From the NCBI GenBank assembly GCA_964353745.1, contig CAYGWD010000004.1, forward strand, positions 1 to 51,862: 51,862 bases of DNA, in the 5' to 3' direction. Below are positions 40,692 through 49,140 of this stretch, one piece after another. A program made the translations under genes and the position numbers. The notes beneath the pieces were generated by a model. That model did not search any database and was not told where the DNA came from. It saw only the letters and a program-made list of their open reading frames with translations. Every line of letters starts with the position of its first letter. The stretch's first letter is position 1. The DNA comes from CS1-C013 sp964353745. Its GTDB lineage: Archaea > Aenigmatarchaeota > Aenigmatarchaeia > Aenigmatarchaeales > Aenigmatarchaeaceae.

Positions 40692-40946
40692 ATGGTATCG
40701 CTCACTTTCTACGGTGGCGTCAACGAGATAGGTGGAAACATGACTAGGCTTAGCAAGTGCATCGAGTGCGGCAGCAAGAAACTAGCAGTTGTTAAAAAGA
40801 ATCTGACGTTCGAAAGGAATAACCCTGGGAAGATAAAGGTAAATGACCAAGAGTGCATAGAGTGCAAGAACTGCGGAGAGCTGTACTTTGATGAGGAGCA
40901 GTCTGACGAGTTGGCTAAGAAAATTGACAAGAAAATAAAGTCTTAA
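40692..40946 (+). CDS. YgiT/MqsA-type zinc finger protein with a fused foreign N-terminus
   Basis: From 40692 the product starts MVSLTFYGGVNEIGGN, nearly identical to the start of the metallo-beta-lactamase protein at 41748 (MTSLTFYGGVGEIGGN). From ATG 40740 (with GGTGG upstream) it continues TRLSKCIECGSKK ... ECIECKNCGELYFDEEQ, a two-CxxC zinc finger of the YgiT/MqsA type, 68 residues. Either start is possible; the AGGTGG before 40740 makes the shorter protein plausible. The upstream 87 bases also match the lactamase gene. Confidence 0.6.
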   Translation: MVSLTFYGGVNEIGGNMTRLSKCIECGSKKLAVVKKNLTFERNNPGKIKVNDQECIECKNCGELYFDEEQSDELAKKIDKKIKS

Positions 40947-40955
40947 ATTCTGAAT

Positions 40956-41312
40956 TTACTTCTTCCTGTATCCAAATATTTTATTGTATTTCTTGTGGTC
41001 GCATATCTCTAGTATGAAGCATAGAATCTCTATATCAGAGCCTTTCAGAGTGTAAAGCATTCTCCAAAACCCAGTCAAATCTACTACCCATAAATTATCT
41101 ACAGGCAGTTTCTTTGGTATCAACCTCTTCGGAACCGAGTCCCCATACTGTGGGTTTATCATTATCAATCCAATCTTCTGTCTTATTGATTTGAACAGCT
41201 GTTGGCTTTCAGAATTCTCTATGCCCTTGGATATATCTTCTGCGACTATGCTGTTTAGTTTTTCCCATTCATAAGAAGCGTTGCCTAGAAAACTTACTCT
41301 TATCGGTTTCAT
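40956..41312 (-). CDS. RelE/ParE-like toxin
   Basis: 118 residues of the archaeal RelE-like superfamily: MKPIRVSFLGNASYEWEKL, an Ile/Leu helix LFKSIRQKIGLIMINPQYG, NLWVVDLTGFWRMLYTL and IEILCFILEICDHKKYNKIFGY. The DHxxYxKxFGY end is a clear signature of this archaeal group. It would cleave mRNA on the ribosome or otherwise stall growth. It is translated after its antitoxin with a four-base overlap. Confidence 0.8.
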   Translation of the reverse strand: MKPIRVSFLGNASYEWEKLNSIVAEDISKGIENSESQQLFKSIRQKIGLIMINPQYGDSVPKRLIPKKLPVDNLWVVDLTGFWRMLYTLKGSDIEILCFILEICDHKKYNKIFGYRKK

Positions 41313-41611
41313 GCATCGATTACCCTTGCTTTCTTTATCATTCTAAGGAATTCTGGCTTGTCGTTGGCTATCCAGCTTATTCCCTTGGGTCCTATCAGTA
41401 TGGAACCCTTGTTCTCCAGATAAGCAAGTATCATCCTCAAGGATTGATCCATCACCTTCTTTGGCAGGGATCGTTTCAATCCTTCCAGCGATATCGGTAT
41501 GTCCTGTTCTCTAAGTGTTTCTTCGACCATCAGGACGGTGCTGAGCGTAGGGGAATGAATTATCCTGGCTATGTTCAGGTTTATTTTTCTCTCTTGAGTT
41601 TGCATATACAT
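41309..41611 (-). CDS. Cognate antitoxin of the RelE-like toxin
   Basis: 100 residues (M1 at 41611 or M3 at 41605). It contains a winged-helix-like segment VLMVEETLREQDIPISLEGL, KRSLPKKVMDQSLRMILAYL and GPKGISWIANDKP. The gene precedes the toxin and overlaps it by four bases, the usual antitoxin-toxin order. Upstream lies a TATATATTTATATAG region that may hold the promoter and operator. No AbrB or RHH motif is seen, so it is the wHTH type. Confidence 0.7.
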   Translation of the reverse strand: MYMQTQERKINLNIARIIHSPTLSTVLMVEETLREQDIPISLEGLKRSLPKKVMDQSLRMILAYLENKGSILIGPKGISWIANDKPEFLRMIKKARVIDA

Positions 41612-41747
41612 CTATATACATATATATTTATATAGTATTTAAATTTGCTTGTCTGGAACTTTAGAGATAATTAAATTCGTGGACTGCTATAGATTTGTTA
41701 CGACTGTAAGTGGTAAACTTTTATTGATGGATTTACAATTCTTTATC

Positions 41748-43208
41748 ATGACATCATTGACATTCTACGGCGGTGTTGGAGAAATAGGCGGTAACAAGAT
41801 ATTATTGGAAGACCGAGGCACGAAGATATTCCTTGATTTTGGCATGAGCTTCACGCAGGCCGGCAAGTTCTTCTCAGAGTTCCTGCAACCGCGCAAACTC
41901 AATGGCGTTGACGACTTTATCGAGTTCGGTCTATTGCCTGACCTGAAAGGTTTATACCGCAGGGACTTTGTCGAGCACGTAGGCAAGGAGTTTGACAAGC
42001 AACCTTTGGTCCAAGCCGTTTTATTGTCGCACGCGCACGCTGACCACAGCGCTTACATAAATCACTTGCGTCATGACATACCAATCATCTGCTCCAGACC
42101 GACGAAGCTGATACTGCAGGCCGTACAAGAAACGTCGCAGACAGGATTCACCGAATTCTTAGATTTAACAGAGAACTTCCAGATATATATGAACACAAAG
42201 GGCGAGTGGAGCAGGAAGAGCAAGCAGTACCACTATAATGAGATAGTTGTCAAGAGGGACGTACGAGACTTTGAGTTCGGCGAGAAGATTACCGTTGATT
42301 CATTGGAGATATATCCTTATTCTGTTGACCATTCGTTGGCAGGCGCCACTGGTTTTTTAATATTTACATCAGAGGGACCCGTCGTGTATACAGGCGACAT
42401 AAGGTTCCATGGAAGAAGAGGCTCACAGAGCGAATTGTTCATTGACAAGTGCGCTGAGGCGAAGCCTATAGCGATGATATGCGAAGGGACGAGGATTAAG
42501 GAAAATATTAAACAAACAGAGGTAGACGTCGAGAAGAAAGTATCTAAAATAGGTTGCAAGTGTAAAGGTTTGATAGTAGCAGACTGGCCTATACGTGATA
42601 CTGACAGGATGCTGTCTTTTCTTAATGCTTCTAAGAGTCTTGGTAGGAAGTTGGCTATCAGCACTCGCCAGGCTCATTTGTTGAACTTGCTTAAGGATTG
42701 TAAGGATTCTAACATACCTGATTTGAATGATGAGAACATATGCGTTTATAGTATTAGGAAGGGTTGGGGTGTAATCCGCAAGGATTTTCCTGAGAGGATC
42801 AAGGAGCAGGATTATGAGGGTTGGGAGAAGCCGTTCATCAAGGATTGCGTAGAGTATCAGTGCGTTGGCAGCAAGCCTGAGGATTATGTTTGGTTCTGCT
42901 CTAATTTTGACTTGAAGGAGTTGATTGACATCAAACCGAAGAATGCTTTTTACGTTAAATCGACTTGCGAACCATTCGATATAGAGATGGAGATTGAGCA
43001 GGAACGAATTAACAATTGGTTGAATCATTTCAAGATTAGGATGTTTAGGACGCACGTGTCGGGACATGCTCCTGGTTCGTTAATTAAAAAATCTATCAGA
43101 AAGATAAGACCTAAGGTCCTGTTTCCTGTGCACACAGAATTTCCTGGAGTGTTTAGAAAGTTCGGTAGGACGAAAGTTGTTAAGTATGGGAAGGAGTATA
43201 AGATTTAA
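41748..43208 (+). CDS. Metallo-beta-lactamase fold nuclease, RNase J/beta-CASP-like
   Basis: 486 residues from the ATG at 41748. The metal site is SHAHADH (His95, His97, Asp99, His100), with GDIRFHG as the next ligand region and the beta-CASP-type ends HVSGHAPGSL and PVHTE. N-terminal GGVGEIGGNKILLE matches RNase J-like enzymes. It probably acts on RNA as an exo- or endonuclease. A longer reading from 41649 includes the promoter (GTGGTAAACTTTTAT) and is rejected. A 5' copy of this gene is fused to the zinc finger at 40692. Confidence 0.82.
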   Translation: MTSLTFYGGVGEIGGNKILLEDRGTKIFLDFGMSFTQAGKFFSEFLQPRKLNGVDDFIEFGLLPDLKGLYRRDFVEHVGKEFDKQPLVQAVLLSHAHADHSAYINHLRHDIPIICSRPTKLILQAVQETSQTGFTEFLDLTENFQIYMNTKGEWSRKSKQYHYNEIVVKRDVRDFEFGEKITVDSLEIYPYSVDHSLAGATGFLIFTSEGPVVYTGDIRFHGRRGSQSELFIDKCAEAKPIAMICEGTRIKENIKQTEVDVEKKVSKIGCKCKGLIVADWPIRDTDRMLSFLNASKSLGRKLAISTRQAHLLNLLKDCKDSNIPDLNDENICVYSIRKGWGVIRKDFPERIKEQDYEGWEKPFIKDCVEYQCVGSKPEDYVWFCSNFDLKELIDIKPKNAFYVKSTCEPFDIEMEIEQERINNWLNHFKIRMFRTHVSGHAPGSLIKKSIRKIRPKVLFPVHTEFPGVFRKFGRTKVVKYGKEYKI

Positions 43209-43226
43209 AAATTGTAGGTCAGTAAT

Positions 43227-43403
43227 ATGCCAGAATATGGAGATATAGCAAGAAGGAAAGCCTTTGCTAACATGTACTCGAAACCGAAAAATGATAGAAA
43301 AAATATAAAGATTGAAATATTTGTTTGTAGTAAATGCGGAAATGTTTTGAAAACTAAAAATGAGATAGATGAAAAAGTTTGTAGTATTTGTAAAAATAAA
43401 TAA
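43227..43403 (+). CDS. 58-residue basic zinc ribbon protein
   Basis: ATG at 43227. The product starts MPEYGDIARRKAFANMYSKP and carries VCSKCGNVLKTKNEID then VCSICKNK, a CxxC-x14-CxxC ribbon. It begins 18 bases after the lactamase-fold nuclease and its stop directly abuts the convergent restriction endonuclease gene, so it was preserved as a small gene rather than a gap. A role with the nuclease is possible. Confidence 0.6.
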   Translation: MPEYGDIARRKAFANMYSKPKNDRKNIKIEIFVCSKCGNVLKTKNEIDEKVCSICKNK

Positions 43404-44171
43404 TTAATTTATATCATATTGAACATTTCTTACTAATTTTATTGAATCAAGTCTTTCCTTATCCGTAAATTCATATTCGTAAAGTCTAAAAAAGTTTTCT
43501 CCTTTTTCTCTTACCTTAACAACAAAAATTATTCTTAATTTATATCCTGAAGGTAATTTCTTTTCTTCAAAATATTTCATTATATTAAATAATTGCCTGA
43601 TTTCAAAATCCTTATGATCAACATTTTTCACTTCTATGGCAGCTATAATTTCTTCAGTCTCAAATATTCCGTCTATCTCTATTTGCTGTTTGTCAGCATG
43701 TAGTTTTTCATTTCCAACCATAACATCATACGAAGTTCTTGTTCTCCTTGCTGTATGAACTTGCATGTCAACATCCTTTCTTCCATAGAGAAAATCGTGA
43801 ATGATCTTGCTGTTGTATAATTCTGACATTGTAGAAGCTTCGCTTTTTCCCAATTCCCCAATCAAGGTTTTTCTGGTTTTCCATTCCTTTATTTCTTTGA
43901 TAGGCTCAAAATTATGGTAACCATCGCCTTTAACAAATGCATGCCTACCCTTGCCAAGATGAATTATAAAAAATCCATTTTTTCTCAAGCATTCAGGTAG
44001 TTTTTCTTTAGATTCGAATTTAGTAGCATCAAATTGATTACTAAATTTTACGTCTCCTGTTACTTTTTTTACTATTTCATTGCTAAATATGAGTTTGTCT
44101 TCATTAGGATTTTTCTTTTTCAAATCCTCAAAGATAAGTCTTATAGATTCGCGTTTTTTGCTTTCTGTCAT
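43404..44171 (-). CDS. Type II restriction endonuclease (PD-(D/E)XK)
   Basis: 255 residues. The catalytic site is IEIDGIFETEEIIAAIEVKN with Asp167, Glu180 and Lys182, preceded by ARRTRTSYDVMVGN. The N-terminal 100 residues are probably a DNA-recognition winged helix (FFIIHLGKGRHAFVKGDGY). Its start lies 14 bases after the methyltransferase on the same strand, a standard type II restriction-modification order. The recognition site is unknown. Confidence 0.82.
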   Translation of the reverse strand: MTESKKRESIRLIFEDLKKKNPNEDKLIFSNEIVKKVTGDVKFSNQFDATKFESKEKLPECLRKNGFFIIHLGKGRHAFVKGDGYHNFEPIKEIKEWKTRKTLIGELGKSEASTMSELYNSKIIHDFLYGRKDVDMQVHTARRTRTSYDVMVGNEKLHADKQQIEIDGIFETEEIIAAIEVKNVDHKDFEIRQLFNIMKYFEEKKLPSGYKLRIIFVVKVREKGENFFRLYEYEFTDKERLDSIKLVRNVQYDIN

Positions 44172-44185
44172 AAATACTAACTCTG

Positions 44186-44944
44186 TTAAATAAAATTAAC
44201 AAGCGGTTTTATTTTGTTTAGTCTTTTCTTTCCTATATCAACGTATTTAGGATTTATATCAATGCCTATGCAATTTCTGTTTAACTCCTTTGCCGCTGCA
44301 CATGTTGAAAAGCTACCTGCAAAAGGATCCATAACCCAATCTCCTTCATCACTACTTGCCTTGATAAATATCTTCAGCAGAGAAACAGGTATCTGGCATG
44401 GATGAGGAGTTTTATCTTTGCTAACATTTTTTACCAGATTGAAATGAAAAACATCATATGGTGTTTTGCCATTACTACCGTTTTTTAATCTCTCCTTTAT
44501 TCTCTTATCAGTGGGGTTTTTGTAAGGTTCTGCAATGTCATCCTTATTGAATTTGTGTTTTTCTGTTTTTGCAAAGAACAGTATGGAATGTTGTGTTCTT
44601 GTAAAGTTCTTTTTTGAATGACCTGTATTTGTTGGGTAATGCCAAGTCATCCACCTCTTGAATATTATGTGCTCTTTTAAGAAAGGCAACAAATAAGCAT
44701 TGTTTTCAGGATAGTTGAAAAGATAAAGACTTCCTGTTTTCTTCAAAAGTCTTATGCAATCTTGAAGCCATTCCTTGCACCACTCTATGTATTCGCTAAA
44801 TTCTTTGTTGTCTTTGTAAACCCCGCCATAATCCTTGCCTATATTGAATGGCGGATCAGTTATAATCAGGTCTACAGATTCGGAAGGTATTTTTTTCATA
44901 ACTTCTAGGCAGTCGCCAACAAGAAGTTTACTTTCAGTTTTCAT
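44186..44944 (-). CDS. DNA adenine/N4-cytosine methyltransferase of the R-M pair
   Basis: 252 residues. The catalytic motif is DPPF (30-33), the SAM-binding motif is DPFAGSFSTCAAAKELN near residue 212, and IGIDINPKYVDIGKKRL completes the fold: DPPF precedes the SAM motif with the recognition segment between them (beta class). N6-adenine is the commoner target for DPPF enzymes, but N4-cytosine is not excluded. It protects host DNA from the adjacent endonuclease. Confidence 0.9.
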   Translation of the reverse strand: MKTESKLLVGDCLEVMKKIPSESVDLIITDPPFNIGKDYGGVYKDNKEFSEYIEWCKEWLQDCIRLLKKTGSLYLFNYPENNAYLLPFLKEHIIFKRWMTWHYPTNTGHSKKNFTRTQHSILFFAKTEKHKFNKDDIAEPYKNPTDKRIKERLKNGSNGKTPYDVFHFNLVKNVSKDKTPHPCQIPVSLLKIFIKASSDEGDWVMDPFAGSFSTCAAAKELNRNCIGIDINPKYVDIGKKRLNKIKPLVNFI

Positions 44945-45101
44945 AATAACCTATTATTATATTGGTATTTTAACATTTTTGTTTCTTTCTATAAGTATGA
45001 ATTTGACAACTTTAAGTGGTAAGCTTAGAAATAGAAAAAGTGTTTAGAAAATATATACCAAAGTTAGAGTAGACCAGCTTTGATTCTACAACATCTTGAA
45101 A

Positions 45102-45677
45102 CTAAGATTCTAAATAGCTTTTTAATAAAAAATAGACCACATATAACAAAGCAATAATAGATATGCATGTTCCTATTGCATCTAATTGAAAATATGTAGG
45201 AAGTCCCGATGCAAAAAACACTGTAACTACTATTCCTGCAATTATAGAATAAACGCCTAAAAATGCCTTCTTAGAAGAAAATTCAAAATCCTTTTTTGAA
45301 CTTTCCAAATCTTGTAACAGTTTCTCATTACTATAAAATAAATTTTTAGTTGCAAATAAAAGTTTTTTATCATCTTTTTTAGAGTTCTCGTCAATAACTC
45401 TATAAATTCTTTTATATTTGTTTAAATCAGAAATATATGTTTTAATCGAAACTAAATGAATTTTGTTTATAAACGCTTCTATCCTTTCTATTAATAGTTT
45501 TGTATATTCAAGCCACAGGGTCAGATGTAAAACTCCAAGCTCTTCTTCTGTGGTCTTAAGTATGTCCCTCCCACATGTAGTTACCTTATCATCGATGGTA
45601 ACTATTCGTGTTTGAGTATGGTCATGAAGAAGAATTAAATCAGCATTAATACTGCTTATTATAGAATTTTTAGACAT
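45102..45677 (-). CDS. Helical protein with two C-terminal membrane segments
   Basis: 191 residues. Residues 1-130 are soluble and coiled (LLHDHTQTRIVTIDDKV; FATKNLFYSNEKLLQDLESS), followed by two hydrophobic segments (about 138-160 and 165-188). The layout, sensor-like head plus a membrane hairpin, is reminiscent of membrane effectors in defence loci, but no family is recognised. It directly follows the 28-residue gene (TGA then ATG without gap). Confidence 0.5.
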   Translation of the reverse strand: MSKNSIISSINADLILLHDHTQTRIVTIDDKVTTCGRDILKTTEEELGVLHLTLWLEYTKLLIERIEAFINKIHLVSIKTYISDLNKYKRIYRVIDENSKKDDKKLLFATKNLFYSNEKLLQDLESSKKDFEFSSKKAFLGVYSIIAGIVVTVFFASGLPTYFQLDAIGTCISIIALLYVVYFLLKSYLES

Positions 45678-45764
45678 TCAATTCCTCTTTTTTTTCTTAG
45701 CATAGAATGATACTTCCTCACCATACCATGTATTAAATGTAACCTTTTTCCTTCTCTCTGGCAT
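45678..45764 (-). CDS. 28-residue basic conserved-type protein
   Basis: ATG at 45764, TGA at 45680-45678, immediately followed by the ATG of the membrane protein. The product is MPERRKKVTFNTWYGEEVS then FYAKKKKRN. The VTF-x-T-x-GE-VSF-AKKK pattern is typical of short basic beta-hairpin proteins in archaea. The zero-gap coupling makes a real gene likely. Confidence 0.55.
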   Translation of the reverse strand: MPERRKKVTFNTWYGEEVSFYAKKKKRN

Positions 45765-45932
45765 CCAATCCCTAAAATTTAATTATATTATTAACTATTA
45801 ATTTGTGAGATTTTCAAAGGTTTTCAAAATTCTATTTCACTAAGGAAAATCTTCAAGTTTTCTAACAAACTCTCTTATACTCTGACCAATGAACCAGACC
45901 TGCAATAACCTCTAACCATAGGCTCGACAGCA

Positions 45933-46004
45933 ATGATAGACGTGATTAAACTACTGACAATTATAATAGCAGTCGTCTATTTAGGAATCTTAACGCTGGA
46001 TTAA
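45933..46004 (+). CDS. Possible 23-residue membrane microprotein
   Basis: ATG at 45933, TAA at 46004: MIDVIKLLTIIIAVVYLGI then LTLD, one hydrophobic helix with charged ends. It lies alone in a 255-base gap. No promoter or ribosome site of note is visible, so the call is weak. Confidence 0.25.
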   Translation: MIDVIKLLTIIIAVVYLGILTLD

Positions 46005-46019
46005 TCATCAATGGCCATG

Positions 46020-46259
46020 CTACCATAGACGGATGCCTTTCATATTATACTCTGTATTTCGCCAATCACCGTCAAAATATGTAACTTCAAGCAAACCTAC
46101 CTTTCTGGCAAGCTCGAACTCTTTCTTATAGTTAATGAGCTGCTGAGGTATCAGACTAGAAAGACAAACGTTTATTTGATGAGAACCTTCAACGCCTATG
46201 ATGCTCGCTTCAAAGAATTCTCTTTTCAATCTTGCCAGATCGTCTTTAACAGTAGGCAT
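46020..46259 (-). CDS. Hypothetical protein
   Basis: 79 residues: MPTVKDDLARLKREFFEASI, CLSSLIPQQLINYKKEFELA and YFDGDWRNTEYNMKGIRLW at the end. Helical first half and beta hairpin second half. Not recognised; 18 bases after the upstream minus-strand gene, so possibly the same operon. Confidence 0.5.
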   Translation of the reverse strand: MPTVKDDLARLKREFFEASIIGVEGSHQINVCLSSLIPQQLINYKKEFELARKVGLLEVTYFDGDWRNTEYNMKGIRLW

Positions 46260-46277
46260 TTAACCACTATTATAATT

Positions 46278-46724
46278 TTATTTCTGTTTTCCAAAAGCAT
46301 TAGAAAGGAACGGATAGAGGCTCTCAAGGGCTACGTAGGTCACACCTGTTCTCAAACCAAGCTTCACTAAATTTCTTTTCTGCTCTTCGCTAATATCTGT
46401 ATTGTAATGAAAAGCAGCCCCAGCATCGTCATTATTCCTGGCGACAGCCTTTAACCTACTCCATGTCATACCAAGATCTCTCCTAAGCTCTTCTGCAGTA
46501 GGCAAGACAGGGTTTCCCTTCACTCCTGTTATCTTACCAGATTCATCAAGCGCGAGTCTGCTAGAATAATTTTCCATCCAGCGATGCAATTTATTATATT
46601 CTTGTTCCTTAATAGAGGTATAACTTGAAGATTTAGTAGGTCTTCCACCTGAACGTCCTATAGAGACTGATTTTAAAGCTTTGTCTAGAGGAAACACACC
46701 GGTGTAAATCTTTTCTTCACCCAT
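46278..46724 (-). CDS. Hypothetical protein, possible DNA-binding
   Basis: 148 residues. Residues 40-95 contain a helix-turn-helix-like stretch PTAEELRRDLGMTWSRLKAV preceded by a basic, Ser/Thr-rich region GRSGGRPTKSSSYTSIKEQE. The C-terminal part (KRNLVKLGLRTGVTYVALES) is amphipathic. A regulatory role is only a suggestion. Confidence 0.45.
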   Translation of the reverse strand: MGEEKIYTGVFPLDKALKSVSIGRSGGRPTKSSSYTSIKEQEYNKLHRWMENYSSRLALDESGKITGVKGNPVLPTAEELRRDLGMTWSRLKAVARNNDDAGAAFHYNTDISEEQKRNLVKLGLRTGVTYVALESLYPFLSNAFGKQK

Positions 46725-46784
46725 AATAATTATAGGAAAAATAAGAATTTAAAATATTAAATTACGTGAAATAAAGGAAAGTTT

Positions 46785-47168
46785 CTAATCATGCACTTTA
46801 CTTCTCATAACCTCTTCAATAGTCTCTCTGTCATACTTCCAGAACATCTTATCCACGCCCAATTTCTTTTTCAATTTGTCTTTAACATTCTCCATCTTCC
46901 TATCATCGCAATAGACAATCAAAGCATAGTTCTTTCCTAGGTCAAAGCCTTCAGGAACTTTCAATGCAGGATTTCTAGTGAACTTTGCCTGCAATATATC
47001 ATCCTTGCCGACTAAATCCAACATCTTAGAACCTAGGCTATCTATAACTTCTTTCTTAACATATGCGATCCATTTGCCGTTGTGCTCGAGATACTCTGGA
47101 TAGGATTGATAGGTCGGTTTCTTTTCTTTTGGAAATATCCATACAAACTGGTCGTCTTGTGACATCAT
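46785..47168 (-). CDS. DUF1917-like protein
   Basis: 127 residues from the ATG at 47168. The pattern FVWIFPKEKKPTYQSYPEYL, HNGKWIAYVKKEVID, ILQAKFTRNPALKVPEG and NYALIVYCDDRKMENVKDKL resembles the DUF1917 (Bles03-like) proteins of archaea, which share an eIF4E-like fold in a known eukaryotic relative. Biochemical role unknown. It is divergent from the methyltransferase gene, with a shared AT-rich promoter. Confidence 0.55.
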   Translation of the reverse strand: MMSQDDQFVWIFPKEKKPTYQSYPEYLEHNGKWIAYVKKEVIDSLGSKMLDLVGKDDILQAKFTRNPALKVPEGFDLGKNYALIVYCDDRKMENVKDKLKKKLGVDKMFWKYDRETIEEVMRSKVHD

Positions 47169-47226
47169 AATAACCAATAATAATTAGACATAAAGGTATT
47201 TAAATATCCACTACAAAGTAGTAATT

Positions 47227-47991
47227 ATGATGAACATATACAGAACCAAACCAGAAGAACCGATGTTGGATAATCTTATCAGAGAGAACAAACCGCGTCT
47301 AGTCGTAGACATAGGCTCTGGCTCTGGTGATTACATTGTTAATTCTGCTAGGGAAAATCCTGATAAAGAGTTCGTTGCAATCGACTTGGATTATGGACCT
47401 GGACAAGAATTGAAAAAAGAGAAGAATGTCAATCGCATAAAAGCCGATGCAAGATACTTGCCTCTAAGGAGCGAGTGCTCAGACCTGACAGCAGAACTAG
47501 GATGCTCTAAGATGGTTATCTCATCGAATAAAAATGAAGACAAATACAAGATATTTGAAGAAATGCATAGAATCACAAAGCAAAATGGAATCGGTGTAAA
47601 TGGACCTCTGGATGAAAAAATTGGCCTGTTGCCATCTGACCCATCTTATAGGAGAAGACTAAAAGATCTTGCGAACGAGGCAATAAGAGTTGGAGGCAAA
47701 AAAAATGAAAACGGCAAGAGTTGGCATGTTATATTGCCACCTAAGAAAGAATTTTTAGAAATAAGAAATGTTATAAAGGGAATTTTAGACGTCCCGACAG
47801 AGGAATTGTTAAGATCATTTGGATTAGAAACATTTGAAAAGGTTCCAAGCCCCTCTTCTATGGTCGAACCAACTTATTTTTACACATGGAGAAGAGCAGA
47901 ACCTGAAGAACTGAAGGGAAAAAGAATTGTAAGAACTGATTATTCTTATCTCGAAGATTTAATCAAAGACATGCAAGAGATTGATGTTTGA
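47227..47991 (+). CDS. Class I SAM-dependent methyltransferase
   Basis: 254 residues. Motif I is LVVDIGSGSGDYI, the acidic loop is VAIDLD and motif II/III is IKADARYLPLRSECSDL. TrmB-like features (ARENPDKEFVAIDLD) are present, but the C-terminal half (SPSSMVEPTYFYTWRR) is not that of tRNA m7G enzymes, so the substrate is open. ATG 47227 and 47230 are both possible. No operon neighbours. Confidence 0.82.
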   Translation: MMNIYRTKPEEPMLDNLIRENKPRLVVDIGSGSGDYIVNSARENPDKEFVAIDLDYGPGQELKKEKNVNRIKADARYLPLRSECSDLTAELGCSKMVISSNKNEDKYKIFEEMHRITKQNGIGVNGPLDEKIGLLPSDPSYRRRLKDLANEAIRVGGKKNENGKSWHVILPPKKEFLEIRNVIKGILDVPTEELLRSFGLETFEKVPSPSSMVEPTYFYTWRRAEPEELKGKRIVRTDYSYLEDLIKDMQEIDV

Positions 47992-47999
47992 GAGAGTTC

Positions 48000-48258
48000 A
48001 TAATATTTTCTATCTTCACTTTTTCTTCACGTTTTCCCACGAACTCTCACATTTGGCTGTGAGTTAAAACTCATTTTCCATGTCTAATATATGTTTTACA
48101 GCATATACATTCAAGATATACTAACGTAAAATATACATTCTAACCTATTTACCAGCCTATATCTATAACATCATATATTTAGTAAAGCTATAATCGTAAA
48201 GTATATAGTCTGACAGATGAGTTGCATCAAATACCTCGCACTACTTTTAGTATACCCA
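48000..48258. other. AT-rich intergenic region
   Basis: 259 bases between two convergent genes, with repeated ATATACATTC, GTAAAATATAC and TATATGTTTTAC strings. A small plus-strand frame from 48217 overlaps the 3' end of the opposite gene and is not accepted. No RNA gene is recognised. Confidence 0.3.
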
Positions 48259-48600
48259 TTAGGCCTTTATTTCGCTGTGGAATTCATCCAAAACTCTTTT
48301 CATATAGCCGTAGAACGCATCCGGATTGAAAAAGTACACTGTCTTGTACTTCTTCTTTGATTTATCCGAAAAAATCCTTTTGTCCTGTATCAACTGTATC
48401 TTTTTCAGGGGATTTATCACAAAATAGAACGTCCTCTTAGGCTTTTTATACTGGTTGAACTCGATTCCCAAGGCATTTGCCAAATCCTGGTATTCCATCG
48501 AGCCCTTTTCTTTCAATAAAACAATGGTTTTCTCAGCCATTTCCCTTATGTGAGCATTTCTGGCGGATCTTCCATAAAGCCATAGAAGCAATTCTTTCAT
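48259..48600 (-). CDS. Winged-helix DNA-binding protein
   Basis: 113 residues from the ATG at 48600. The segment AEKTIVLLKEKGSMEYQDLA followed by NALGIEFNQYKKPKRTFYFV and NPLKKIQLIQDKRI fits a winged helix: helix, recognition helix and wing. A longer reading from 48651 would put the TAAATACTATAATAAAT leader inside the gene. Targets unknown; paired with another winged-helix gene 200 bases upstream. Confidence 0.6.
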   Translation of the reverse strand: MKELLLWLYGRSARNAHIREMAEKTIVLLKEKGSMEYQDLANALGIEFNQYKKPKRTFYFVINPLKKIQLIQDKRIFSDKSKKKYKTVYFFNPDAFYGYMKRVLDEFHSEIKA

Positions 48601-48816
48601 ATTTATTATAGTATTTAACCTCCATATAAAGATTAGCGACAAATGTCCCATATTAAAAAAACATAGAAAACACGTCCCATAGGTATGTCATTCAGCAGTA
48701 TATCTGTGAGAACGGGCATGATCACACAATAAACACATATTCAGAACATTAGAAATCAATATCAACTGTCCAAGGCTATTTTTTGACCTAAAAACCATGC
48801 AAATAGGTATACTAAA

Positions 48817-49140
48817 CTATTGCTTTTTTGGTTCCTCTTTTACCTTTTTATGAAGTTTGCCAAACTTTCTCCTTATTCCCTCAAAGTCATGGGCAATGTC
48901 CAACCCATCCTCGGTAAGTCTCACGATCTTTATTCTTCCCTTCTTCTCAAAAGTCACTAGACCCAATCTTCTGAAGTTTTCTAGGACTTTAACAGTGTGA
49001 GAATATGTGCAATCAACCGCCTTTGAGACTTGAGTGGCATATTTTATGTCTTCGCTCTTCAAACTGGTGATCATTTTGACTGGTTTTGGATGTAAAAATA
49101 GTATTTCAAAGAAGTTTTTCTGGTCCCTGTCAAGTCTCAC
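48817..49140 (-). CDS. Winged-helix (MarR/PadR-like) regulator, GTG start
   Basis: 107 residues with GTG start and AGGTGAAAA upstream. DEDIKYATQVSKAVDCTYSH-type recognition helix, VLENFRRLGLVTFEKKGRIK wing and a Lys-rich tail (KLHKKVKEEPKKQ) make a one-domain winged helix. The upstream 220 bases are very AT-rich with TATATATTTTAT stretches, probably its promoter region and that of its neighbour. Confidence 0.7.
   Translation of the reverse strand: MRLDRDQKNFFEILFLHPKPVKMITSLKSEDIKYATQVSKAVDCTYSHTVKVLENFRRLGLVTFEKKGRIKIVRLTEDGLDIAHDFEGIRRKFGKLHKKVKEEPKKQ

Noticed and set aside
42423..43067. 214-residue frame antisense to the lactamase-fold nuclease
   Set aside because: It is the mirror of a strongly supported gene with complete catalytic motifs.
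48217..48351. Plus-strand frame MSCIKYLALLLVYPLGLYFA
   Set aside because: Its second half lies antisense in the winged-helix gene; the hydrophobic part alone is weak evidence.
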